In this document: piece by piece, positions 37,651 to 48,038 of the stretch
Position numbering within the stretch: the first letter of the stretch is position 1
Layout of the letters: each line of letters starts with the position of its first letter
Origin: Calonectria ilicicola
Taxonomy: Eukaryota > Ascomycota > Sordariomycetes > Hypocreales > Nectriaceae
Assembly (NCBI GenBank): GCA_020809705.1
Contig: CP085832.1
Coordinates: 4,960,001 to 5,024,000, forward strand
Length of the DNA stretch: 64,000 nt
Reading direction: 5' to 3'
Position numbers and translations under genes: made by a program
The notes under the pieces: model-generated
The model's database searches: none
Told to the model about the DNA's origin: nothing
The model's input: only the letters and a program-made list of their open reading frames with translations

Positions 37651-38206
37651 ATTGACTAATTTTTCCCAATAATTATACTTAGAAGCTTTTCAAATATTGC
37701 CTGGTGTGATCAAAGAAATGTGGCTTTTCTCTCTACCCGTAAAACCACCCTGTAAATTTTGCTTGTACATCTGGATATTTATGTTGATTCATTACTTGGT
37801 AGGAAGAATCCTATGTTCTCGTAATACCGCGATTTGAATGGCCTAAGAAAATCCTGGATCATTGCATAATCGTTGGCAAAGTTTTGTGGAGATTTCGATA
37901 CCGAGGCTTGGTAGCAGATCTGTGACGTGTATCGAGTTACGCATCCCTCGGGCCGATCGGGATGGTCGGAATCATACCGCCTCTTGGCTGAGTCGACGGA
38001 CAAGGATTCCCCGTCATATTTCTTCGTAACGCGACTACAACCGATGAAGTTGCAAATTCAACCACTCTTGATGTTGTGTTCTCCCATTAACTACACAAAC
38101 CTATGAAATTATAAGTTGTGTAAATAACTCACAGTATTGCAGAATCTCGATTTGTTGTTATTATTCACACGACCCATTTTCCCTGGTAGCTTCCCACGAC
38201 AACAAG
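37651..38206. promoter_or_regulatory. Divergent promoter between hydrolase and dehydrogenase genes
   Basis: Separates two divergently transcribed enzyme genes. Near 37,940-37,980 it contains CCTCGG (37946-37951) and the everted-type pair CGG-N7-CCG (37967-37979), with further CGG triplets between them, a plausible landing site for a Zn2Cys6 regulator. A 74-codon open frame on the minus strand at 37,779-38,003 has no protein features and is not called. Confidence 0.45.
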
Positions 38207-39277
38207 ATGGACAAAGTAACTTTAAGTCAGATCGGAAATCTTGTCAGAAAATCTAATATTCGATATGGATTTTATGCATGGCTTGGGCTGAGCTTTCTTC
38301 AACGAATAAACCGATGGATCTCGCGGAAGAAGTCAAATAACTATATTACCGATAAAAGTTGGAATTGGAAAAGTGAAATTGTGGTTGTTACTGGAGGCAG
38401 CAGTGGTATCGGGGCCCAGGTCGTCGCGAAGTTGTCAAAGGAGAACATCAAAGTTATCATCGTCGATCTGTCAGAGCCTCGGTATAAGATGTGTAAGTTC
38501 ACACACTTCCACTTTAATGGTATAAATTCGCATATTAAGTTGTCTCATGATTTTCCAGCATCAAACACTGCATTTTACAAGGCTGATCTTTCAGTCGCTG
38601 CTGAAATTATCACTATCGCGGAGCGTATTCGCAATGAACACGGCCATCCCACCGTGCTCATAAACAATGCAGGGATTGGGAATGCTCTTCCAATACTTGA
38701 ATTATCGGAGCCAAAATTGAGGAAGGTTTTTGACGTGAACATGATCGCTCCTATCCTCTTGGTACAACAGTTTTTGCCGAATATGATCCAACGGAATCAT
38801 GGACACGTTGTGAACATAGCTAGTATGGCATCTTTTGCTACTCAAGCTAGTAATGTTGACTATGCATGTACAAAGGCAGGCCTACTGTCTTTCCACGAGG
38901 GCCTTTCTCAGGAATTAAGGCACATATATAACGCCCCTATGGTTAGAACCAGGTACGTATTCGTTGGTCATGGAGATTCTGGGCCCAAAATAATTATGTA
39001 CAGCATTTTACACCCCACGTGGGTAAATACACCTTTAATTGCCAATCTTGTTAAACAAGGGAAGCTCAAAGGCACGGTCGTGTCCGCTGAAGAAGTTGCT
39101 GGAAGAGTCTTCGAACGAATTTATTCAGGTTATGGTCAACAGGTGGTGATTCCAGAAAATTTAGGTTGGATCTCTATGCTGCGAGGCTTTCCTGGCTGGT
39201 TGCAGGAGAAGATGCGAGATGTGACGACCTTGGAATTCTTAGACGCGATGAGACGTAGTCAAAGCGTCTCCCATTAA
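38207..39277 (+). CDS. Short-chain dehydrogenase/reductase (SDR), membrane-anchored type
   Basis: Three exons, 38207-38492, 38559-38952 and 39004-39277, 317 residues. An uninterrupted frame runs through both introns (66 and 51 bases), so a single-exon model would be wrong: the spliced form restores the family's ADL and RTSxLHPTWVNT regions. Classical SDR motifs: TGGSSGIG (62-69, nucleotide binding), NNAG (131-134), Asn156, Ser184, and Tyr197-x3-Lys201 (YACTK). The N-terminal YGFYAWLGLSFLQRINRW stretch before the Rossmann fold is hydrophobic and resembles membrane-attached retinol/steroid dehydrogenase-type SDRs. It would oxidise or reduce a carbonyl/alcohol with NAD(P); the substrate is unknown. 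Its neighbours, a hydrolase and a Baeyer-Villiger monooxygenase, make a ketone-processing pathway plausible. Confidence 0.88.
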   Translation: MDKVTLSQIGNLVRKSNIRYGFYAWLGLSFLQRINRWISRKKSNNYITDKSWNWKSEIVVVTGGSSGIGAQVVAKLSKENIKVIIVDLSEPRYKMCKFTHFHFNGINSHIKLSHDFPASNTAFYKADLSVAAEIITIAERIRNEHGHPTVLINNAGIGNALPILELSEPKLRKVFDVNMIAPILLVQQFLPNMIQRNHGHVVNIASMASFATQASNVDYACTKAGLLSFHEGLSQELRHIYNAPMVRTRYVFVGHGDSGPKIIMYSILHPTWVNTPLIANLVKQGKLKGTVVSAEEVAGRVFERIYSGYGQQVVIPENLGWISMLRGFPGWLQEKMRDVTTLEFLDAMRRSQSVSH

Positions 39278-39915
39278 CGACTTGGGAAGCTGGATGAATA
39301 ATGTTTCGAGTTTGGAATATACTTTCGAAATCAATTACATTTACCATAATTCTTTGAGAAACTTAACCACTAATTACGAAACTGCCTTTAACAAAAAAGA
39401 GCACTCCTCTAGATAATTCGATTCAGAGTGCCTTCATCTAAGGACTACCCTATACCGTAGCGATGAATGTTTTCTCAAGAGGACTTCAACTCAATATGGA
39501 GATGTAGAAGAAAATTCAATGATAAATAAGTTTTTAGATTTCTAAGTATATTTAAAAATTGTGAGTGTTTTATAAAAGCCAGGAAACAAGCTTCCGTATG
39601 AATTAAAACGTGTCTCGATGGGTAAAGAGTCAATCCTAGTAACCACGACCTGGATGTATCCACAGCCTATATATATTACACAAAATAATGCGTGACTTTA
39701 ATTCAACACCTATCTGGTACAATTTAAATCCAATAGAATATTCCTGTTGAGGGTGTGGCTACGGGGACATCATGTGACTGAAATCCATTCCTCGGGTCTG
39801 AGCTTTCAGGAGATGAAGTGCGGGGAATGCACCCAAAGTTTAAGAACATTGTTCTCTATCCAATCCCGAGATACCCGCAGCTCAGCGACCTAATAACTGT
39901 AGGGACCAGAAAAAA
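39278..39915. other. Intergenic between dehydrogenase and bZIP genes
   Basis: 638 bases. The left part is AT-rich 3' flank; the right part is the bZIP promoter, with a CCTCGG box at 39790-39795, 121 bases before the start codon. No other gene seen. Confidence 0.5.
39790..39795. promoter_or_regulatory. CCTCGG box upstream of the bZIP gene
   Basis: Same hexamer as upstream of the VOC, hydrolase/dehydrogenase and monooxygenase genes. If the Zn2Cys6 protein binds it, the bZIP gene would be a downstream target. Confidence 0.3.
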
Positions 39916-41282
39916 ATGGAATCGCCGTCGTTAGACAAGGTACCAGAAGCCAATAACTACAGCAACACTAATAACAACAACACTGATAGTGAGGATGCGA
40001 GGCGGCAACGAAAGCGGGCCCTAGACAGAAAGACCCAAAGGAACCACCGCCGGCGACAAAAAGCCTACATTTTGGAGTTGGAACAAACCGTAAACTCTCT
40101 CAGGAATGGGAACACCAGTGATGAGAAGCTTCTTGCAGCATATGAAGAACAAGACAAGCTCCGGAAACGTTGTTCGGAACTGGAAGATCGTCTAGAACAG
40201 GTGAGGAGCTTGGTTTGTGGCGATACACATAAAAGGGATGAGGTCCCCTTGAAGAGCGGATGCCAATGCCAAAAGCAACACAATTCCTGGGAATCATCGT
40301 CATCAACAGCCCTTCTCAAGTATCATAACTCGAGCTGGAATAGTGAATTAGGGCGAGGCCTCGATCCTATTACACATCAAGCGGAATATGATTTTGCGGC
40401 CTCGGCCACAGCTGGCCCAGCAGAATATCGGTTACACCAAGGTGTAACTGCACAGCCTTTCATCACGCAAGATGATACAACGTTTAACATGGGTAATATT
40501 CTGTCCGAAAGATCGCTTATAGATGCGACCGATATCTCATTGATTCCAAGTGCCATCAGTTTGACGGGCGAACATAGCATCATGCCAGTTCACCAAAGAC
40601 CATGCGGGGGACTGAGTAAGGAACTTCTGGATATTCTTGAAGAGGGTCGAAGGGAATACGCAGGAAACCTTGCGTATTTGGCTGAGCCAACGCTGAAACA
40701 ATTGCTTTCTGGCAAATCGGTTGACAATATGGCGCGTCGATTGTTTTTCTGCTTCTCCAGACTCCGTCCATCGCCATTCCACCTTTTAGTTTCCACCTTT
40801 TGGATTCAATATCTATTATTTAGGGTATGTCGATCTCCGGCATCAATCGATCACCCGCTCACTAAGATCTTGAAAACTGACGATGCAAGTGGTACATACT
40901 TGGAACGCCAGAGTCTTACTATAGAATACCCGAATTTCTCCGACCCTCCATGGAAGAACGGTGTATACCACACCAAATTTGCATAGATGTTATTCCATGG
41001 TAATGAACAACTTTTGGCGTCATGATGTACATTCACTTATCATGTTTTAGGAGAGATGTCCGAGTCAACTTGATCAAAAACGTGATGCCTGGAAATGCGG
41101 AAGATGTGGGCCATGACTTTTTTTCGAGCCTCCCTGAGTTGTGGGCACCACCCGTGCCAAGCACTGGGCCCGCAAATCTCATTTCGCTTCTAGAGGCTCA
41201 ATCTTACAATAGGAATTTCTGGGTAGCAGGTTTGTCCTTCTTGGCAAAGTATCCGACGTACGGCCCAGGAATTATGATTTGA
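39916..41282 (+). CDS. bZIP transcription factor with C-terminal DUF3425 domain
   Basis: Three exons, 39916-40824, 40890-40999 and 41051-41282, 416 residues. Basic region and zipper start lie at residues 29-65 (RRQRKRALDRKTQRNHRRRQ, then a leucine-containing coiled coil to about 105). The C-terminal part is the DUF3425 domain of fungal bZIP regulators; it appears only after splicing at GTATGT (40825) and GTAATG (41000), when RWYILGTPESYYRIPEFLRP and IDVIPWRDVRVNLIKN are joined. A reading frame without introns would stop at 40,986 and lose half the domain. Proteins of this class occur as local regulators in metabolite clusters and stress responses. It is the second regulator in the group, between the dehydrogenase and the monooxygenase. 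Confidence 0.88.
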
Positions 41283-42063
41283 TGCCATATGTATTTGACA
41301 AGGAGATGCTGCACATGTGAAAACCCTGGGTGCACTATTATTTAATGTAACAATTCATTTTGTGCATCAGAATATTATATCTGGGAAGAACTGAGGGTTG
41401 TATTCGTTTCATTATATTTCATGTGCGCTATTCGCGCTGCTACTGCGATTTAAAGATAGACCCGTTCAGTGAATATCAATAAGCAACCACGAAAGGGATA
41501 TTGAATGCAATTGCTGTGAGGTTATCTAGTAGGATCAGATTTGACGACACGATTCGGTGCGCCCGCCTCTCTGGACGTTCCTTCTGGTGTAAAAAACCTC
41601 CTCGTATTGAGTCAGTAGCACTAAAATGAACGCGTACGAATAAACACGTCGCATCACTAGCGTCGGTTCACCAAAATTAGTCTCCAATCGGTGTGCTGTG
41701 GTGCTGAGAGGACCCACTTGACGCGTCTTATAGAGACGCACCTTGGCAATGCCTCGGTAGGCCCTCGGGAAGGCCGAGTTAGTGGTCTAGTCAGGGTAAC
41801 TGACCCCGAGGGATGCAAAAATGAAGCTCGAATGGTAGCTATCATGGTGATGCATGAATGCAATCCGCTGTCAAGTCATGTGTGCCATCTTTGGAGGTGG
41901 GTGTTGAACTCGGCCCCACTCATGACAATGTATAGTGAACATCTGATGTGGCAAGATTAAAAACTTATGAGTTGCTGCGACAATGAATGTAATAAAATAT
42001 ACTATTGAACCAATATTTGCTTTATGAATTCAATTTTTCAACCCTTGTACAAACCGCGCAATT
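41283..42063. other. Intergenic, promoter of the monooxygenase gene
   Basis: 781 bases. Holds a compact set of CGG-type sites at 41,752-41,811. No coding sequence seen; short open frames here have no protein features. Confidence 0.5.
41752..41811. promoter_or_regulatory. Cluster of three CCTCGG boxes and a CGG-N5-CCG palindrome
   Basis: CCTCGG at 41752-41757 and 41763-41768, and its reverse complement CCGAGG at 41806-41811. The second box is part of CGG-GAAGG-CCG (41766-41776), an inverted-repeat arrangement typical of Zn2Cys6 dimer sites. It lies 250-310 bases before the monooxygenase start codon. Binding is inferred. Confidence 0.4.
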
Positions 42064-44109
42064 ATGTTTACCCTCAAGGATGCCGTGGTCGAAAACCAGC
42101 GACCGCTCAGGGTCGTAATGATCGGTGCAGGCTTCTCAGGCATCTACTCCACTATTAGGTGAGTTTAACTGCTGCAGTTTGATAGGTGATATACTGAATC
42201 GGTGAATAGGATGACACAGAAGTTGCGAAACATAGATCTAACTGTATATGAGATGAACGAAGAGACATCCGGAGTCTGGTGAGTTCATCTCAGTGATGCC
42301 ATCGACCCAAACCGGCTGACCGATTCCCAAGGTGGCTAAACCGATACCCTAGGCTGGCATGCGATATTCCATGTAAGTAGCTCTAAACCTACCTTCATGA
42401 TTTGAATAAAATTCTTGACGCGAGACAAGCCTACTCCTATCAGTTTAGCTTTGCGCCAAACCCATACTGGTCTTCACTGTATGCTCCGGGTCCAGAAATT
42501 CGGAAATACATGCAAGAAGTTGCCGAAAGGTTTGGTGCTACGCGATTCATAAAGCTTTCTCATAAGGTAAACTGTGCAACATGGGACAAAGAAAAGCAAA
42601 TCTGGTAAGAAAAAACAAACGGTTTACTAGTGGGCATCTATCAGGTGTGCAGACTGCTTATGGCTAATAGGAGAATCACTGTTCTTGATAAGAGCACCGG
42701 GAAAACATTTCAGGACACTGCGAACATTTTGATATCTGCTAGAGGCGGACTTAACCAGATCTCTTGGCCAGACATTCGAGGGCTGAAAGACTTTAAAGGA
42801 AAATTAATGCATTCGGGGGCGTGGGATGAAAGGTTAGTCAATCCACGAATCCGTATACTATGGTGGGATATTGACAGAACCTTAGTTGCGATCTCCGCGG
42901 CAAGCGGGTCGGTATTATTGGAAATGGTTCCAGCGCCATCCAAATTGTTCCGGCAATTCAATCGCTGGAGGGTTTAAAGCTCTGGTGTTTTGCTCGGTCG
43001 CCTACTTGGATCACTTCTTCATTCGGTGATTCAGCCATGATTAAACTTAACATGAGTCCGAAGGAGACTAAATGTTGGTCCATATGCGTTTCAGTCTTTA
43101 AAAGCAAAGTACTAACTAAATAGTCTCACGAAAACATCAAGAATCCATGGCAAGACATCCTGACATATATTTCAAGTTCCGCAAAGTCCTCGAAGACGAG
43201 GCAGCCAAGCTCTACCCCATAACTCTGAAGGGAAAAGAGGAACAAATAGATGCAACCAAATTTTTTGAGAAAAAAATGCGACAAAAATTAGATGCCCGAC
43301 CGGACTTGGCTGCATCCATGATCCCCAAGTTTGCACCTGGATGCCGCAGGTTGACGCCAGGGCCCAACTATTTGGAAGCTCTCCAAGAAGACAATGTTAC
43401 TTTTGTCAGCACTAAAATCGACGAAGTATCTGCTAACGGGATCAAATTGGTTTCGGGTGAAGAGGTGCAACTTGATATCTTAATCTGTGCCACGGGTTAC
43501 GATGTTGAAGCACCACCCACCTTCGAGCTTACAGGTCGCAATGGCACAACATTAACAGAAAAATGGAAGCCACATTTTCAATCTTATTTATCTATAGCGG
43601 TTGATGAGTTTCCAAACTTCTTCATTGTTGGGGGGCCGAACAGCGGTCTTGGTTCTGGTAGTCTAGTCAGTGTTTTTGAAGCCCAGGGCAATTACATTGT
43701 CAAGGCGATACGCAAGATGCAGAAGGAAGACTATGCCACAGTGGAAGTCAAGCCAGAACGTGTGGCTGACTTCAGTGAGTATATCGATGAATACTTCAAG
43801 CATACAGTCTACACGGATGAATGTTCGTCCTGGTATCGTTCAGGTAAATTGGGGTCTCGGATTGTGGCTCTGTGGCCGGGATCGTCAGCACAATGCCTCG
43901 AGGTTCTTCGATCACCGCGCTGGGAAGATTACAACTTCGAAACGGCAGACTCAACAGGAAACCTGCTTCGATGGATGGGGAACGGCTGGAGTTTGGCGCT
44001 CACTGAGGGAGATGCATCATGGTTCCTCGAACCTGATGTCGTTGATGTACCCGAAGAAGATAAACCAGAGGAAGGTGACTTTTATAACCGGCGCCCATTC
44101 TCACATTAG
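42064..44109 (+). CDS. Type I Baeyer-Villiger monooxygenase (FAD- and NADPH-dependent)
   Basis: Seven exons: 42064-42158, 42210-42278, 42332-42372, 42430-42604, 42671-42832, 42886-43073, 43124-44109; phases agree and give 571 residues. FAD-binding GAGFSG at 21-26, the diagnostic fingerprint FKGKLMHSGAWD at 168-179 (FxGxxxHxxxWD), and a second Rossmann motif GNGSSA at 193-198 for NADPH. These enzymes insert oxygen next to a ketone to give an ester or lactone. The last exon has the usual ATGYD motif at about residue 365 (CATGYDVEAPPTF). Last-intron signals are strong (branch TACTAAC). The first six exons are short, so the upstream half is easily missed. A ketone-forming dehydrogenase and an ester-cleaving hydrolase nearby fit a ketone-to-ester-to-acid sequence. 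Confidence 0.92.
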
Positions 44110-44548
44110 GCTTTTGAAACCCATCTTACATGAAATATTTATGTATCGATGGAGGTCAATTTTTGCTGAATGAAGACATTTGCTTTCTTATTAATGATAA
44201 GTTCATTTGAGCCAAGGAGTATTTGATGTTGCAAACCACAAGGGTGAGCCTTCAGTGGTGCCAATGAAAGGCATAGAAATCTTAAAACGACCAAACCGAT
44301 CCTTAGATAAAATACTAAACACCTCCTCAGGAACACATTATCACCAGCACTGCCCCCCAAATATTCCGTGCAAGACTTTTAAAACAGGTCATTGAAAAAA
44401 AAAGGGGGGGACCTATCAGAACTTCTTGGTGCCTTTATTGCCGGCGGTAAGACAATAGCCTCTTTCCTTTCTATACTGAGCGAGCAGGCAACTAATTGAA
44501 TGCATATTTGGGCTTCTAAATAAACTGAATACTACATAATACTCGCAA
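44110..44548. other. Intergenic between convergent monooxygenase and GH89 genes
   Basis: 439 bases of 3' flanks of two convergent genes. A homopolymer stretch (A run then G run) lies at about 44,395-44,410. Nothing else seen. Confidence 0.5.
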
Positions 44549-46983
44549 TTAAACGTTAAATACGCTGCTCCACTGATGAATCACTTCACTTAAAACCGTC
44601 TGAAAATCCTTTGTTGATTTATGGAATTCACTCCCGCCTGTGGTTCGATTTGCCCATTCAATCTCCCACTCCAGCAATTCTTCATTAAAACCCGTTTGGT
44701 TATAAGCACCCATAGGTGTTCTTATGAGATATTCGGTGAATCTTTGCCACCTGGGAATGTAATACGTTGAGATTAGGCCGCTCCACGACTTGGACGCATA
44801 GTCCGTGACCTGGCCTGTCGGTCCCCATAGCGTCACTTGGTTGCGCGCCTCATACTCGAGGAAATTCGCAATGTTGTTATAGTCTGAGTCTGATTTGTTA
44901 GTGGTAGCACGAGCTGTATTGATCCACGTGGAAAGTCGGAAGTTCTCGTTGGTCGATAAAACGGCATCGAGCGATGACAGAATTGAAGTGAGCTGGTTGC
45001 CGTGCGCTTCCAGAGTGCTTCGGACTGTGGAGGCGCTCATGCCTGGATTTTGGTTGATTTTCGTGTATGACTCGATAAGCTCCTCGTATAAGGTGATAAA
45101 TGCATTGGCTAATACCTGGCGTGTCCAGTCAACAAGATCGTAGCGATATGCTGCGTTTGTGAAAAGGCAGGGCTGCTTTGAGCCCGCCTGGTACATGAGG
45201 TTCCATGCCTTGACCAAGGTTTGAGGATCATAATTAAGAACAGTTGGGTGGTGACCTGTTCGGTTAGTCAAACCTGAGGAACTTGGTACAAGCTCAAAAA
45301 TGGCCTTTGGCACGGCATTTGCGGTAAGATTGGTGTTGTTGAACACCGTAGGTCGCACTACTTCCCAGGCAGAATAGATCTGATCTGGCAGAGCAACATG
45401 ACTAGCGCCGTAACGGGCGGACACCCAGTCGTGAAAGTATAATTTAGTGTCGATTGGGGAATTATGCCAGGCTTGGTCGAGAAGGAGGTTGTGCATTATT
45501 TCATTGCCTTCATGGCCTTCCATTGTAAGGCCAAAGCCAGAAAGCGTATTGCTCGAGTTATGCAGCACGCTAACAGAATTGATTGTGACATTCATAATTT
45601 GGCCATATAATCCATGATTAGCGCCGTATCCATGGAGCTCGCACCATATCCAGGGCTTTCCGTAAAATGAGCTAGTTCGCTGCCATTGTGGTTGGGACTC
45701 GGAAAACAAATCTAAGACGAGCAAGTCTGAGTCCACAGTCACGCCGTTTAAAAAGGCCATTATGCGCTCATTGGCCCAGAAAGATGATTGTGACGAGAAT
45801 AACCAACCCTGCATGACCCACACACCATCAGCGTCTGCACTTTTCAGCGATTTCCAAGTGTTCTCGCTGACGCTCTTCAGATAGTCCAGGTCGCCCGAGG
45901 ATGGGTTGTTCTCGTTGAATTGATCGATGGCATAGAATGTAGTGATATTTCCATAATATTCCTTTTGTTTGGAAATGACCTTGGCCTGGATTTCGGCGAA
46001 AAGAGAGTCGAGAGGATCCAGAAATGTCACATTGGTGTACTTGTTGGGAAATTTCTCCCAGTTGGATCCAATTGAAGCGTTCGCTGAAGGGATGACGTCT
46101 GTAATTGATCGTGGGACAAATCCCGAAAAGCCGGGGAGCACGGGTGTCATTCCGAGGTCCACCATACGCTCGATGATCTTCAACTGCAAGGCGAATTGAT
46201 CGTCAACCCACGAGCGAGGCATAGCGCCACCCCATGAACCCTGGATGTTTCCCATGTGGTTCCAGGCTAAGAAGGCTGGGCCGCTGATAAAGTCGTCAAT
46301 TTCCGAGTCGGAAAATCCAATCTCTTGGAAGATTTCGATCAAAATCTTTTCAAACCCGATCCAGGCCAGTGGGAGGTTAACTCCACGAAGAGCCATCCAA
46401 TCGATCAACAATTCCCACTCATCCCAAGTCCAAAATGCCGATGTATACGAAGTGGTGACTAAAGAGGAAACGATTAGGTTTGTTGTAATTTCGCCCTATC
46501 GCATGCGCCGCTCACCTGTGTTTCCAAAGTATCGATAAGGAACCACACTCGATCCTATCAAAGGTTTTGGCAATGTGGAGAGATGCTGTGGTGCTTGGTC
46601 CAATTGGCTGCCGATAAACCACCAAATATCGACATGCAAAACAGTAGAGAAGTATGCATGGAGCCTAAGAAACAGGGGCGTTGGTGAGACATTGGCGACC
46701 AAGAGATAGCTATGCGAGTATGAATAACTCACCCCGAAAGCAAGGCGCTAACTGTGTTGCCCTGAACCAAGATTTTGCCATGATTTATGCTTGACACCGT
46801 ATAGTTGTCATTCACGAGTTCGATAGTGTTGGGTGAGCTGATGATCTGAAACTCGAACGATCTAGCGTGCTCCGGCATTCGACGCTGAAGTAGAGCCCTC
46901 ACCCCAACCGTGGACGTTGAGTCGCGGATTACATGGGCAGCTACTGCTGTGGCCCACGTTACAAACCTGAGCAGATGCATCAA
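44549..46983 (-). CDS. Secreted alpha-N-acetylglucosaminidase, glycoside hydrolase family 89
   Basis: Three exons, 46733-46983, 46516-46664 and 44549-46458, 769 residues. An N-terminal hydrophobic stretch (MMHLLRFVTWATAVAAHV) is a likely signal peptide. Exon 2 supplies the start of the catalytic part, exon 3 begins with the conserved SYTSAFWTWDEW and ELLIDWMALRGVNLPLAW. Candidate catalytic glutamates are Glu316 in DQFNENNP and Glu447 in GFGLTMEGHEGNE, matching the positions of the two catalytic acids known in human NAGLU. Several N-glycosylation sequons. The family removes terminal alpha-linked GlcNAc from glycans; in fungi the physiological substrate is not established. It is convergent to the monooxygenase gene, and a CCGAGG hexamer lies 76 bases upstream of its start, but it is probably not part of the metabolic group. 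Confidence 0.93.
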
Positions 46984-48038
46984 GAACTAGGATTCAACCG
47001 CGGGAAAGAGTGACGGCTTAGAGAGTGAAGAAGCTTAGACACGGAATTCATCATCATACCGAGGGCAACACCACGATCGTTATTTGTATACTGACGAATT
47101 GTCTCACCGATCCCGGGTGTTCGGTACATAGGACCCAGTGTTCTCACTATCGTTCATTTCCCACGTGTGTTGTTGCAGGGCTTCTACGGGCTATTGTACG
47201 CCATTAGTGGGTCACCCCACCAGCCAGCCATGAAATTACAGGCCTCACATGTCCCGCTCCAGCCGTCGCGTAGATAACAACGCCATGTCAACGCGTTTTG
47301 GATGTCCCTAAAATATTCTTGTCCTGGGCCATTTAGGCAGAGAGCGTGCGGCACGGGAATAGCGCTGCGCGAAACACGAGGTTGTGGTCTTGGAGACTCA
47401 TCACTAGACCTGACAGGTGATAAATCCCTTGTGATCATCTGGACTAATGACACGGGCACACACCCTATGAAACATTCCTTCAGTGGAACTTGGCTCAAAG
47501 AGAAGGAAAACGACCACAACAAGGCCAAAAAGAAGAAGAAAAAAAGACAGAGAGGGAGGAAGAGAAGCTAAGAGAAATCCACAAACGAAGACAGGAAAAA
47601 AATAAAGGATGCACTCAGGTGTGAAAGGCATCCAATAAACTAACCCAGTTGAGCCGGAATGGTTGAGATCGACGGTGCGGTTAATTAGCCTGCTGACTCA
47701 TTGTTCTAGATTTTCTCAGGAAATGAAATAAGCCTGCTTAACTCAGAATCTTCTTAGCCGAGATATATCCGTCTCAGCTAACTCGAACTCATTCCGGTTA
47801 CAAGCTGTGAGACAATGAAATGACTTTAAAAATAAACAACATGTTATGATCCTACTAAAAATAAATAGAAGATGAAAATTGAAATATTAGAGAAATTTTT
47901 GTGGAATAAAAGGAATCACTATTGTGAAACACGCATCTTGATGATTGAGCTCTCATGTTCCATGGTTTTTAATAATGCAAGCTGAATGAAAGCTATCTCA
48001 CCCTAAAGACTTTTTTTAACTACTAGGCTCAACATCAC
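46984..48038. other. Intergenic between GH89 and membrane-protein genes
   Basis: About 1 kb containing the GH89 promoter. CCGAGG at 47059-47064; an A/G-rich tract at about 47,500-47,600. The overlapping open frames here are short and featureless. No gene called. Confidence 0.5.

Noticed and set aside
37779..38003. 74-codon frame on the minus strand in the divergent promoter
   Set aside because: No domain, no splice partner, and it occupies the shared promoter of two well supported genes.
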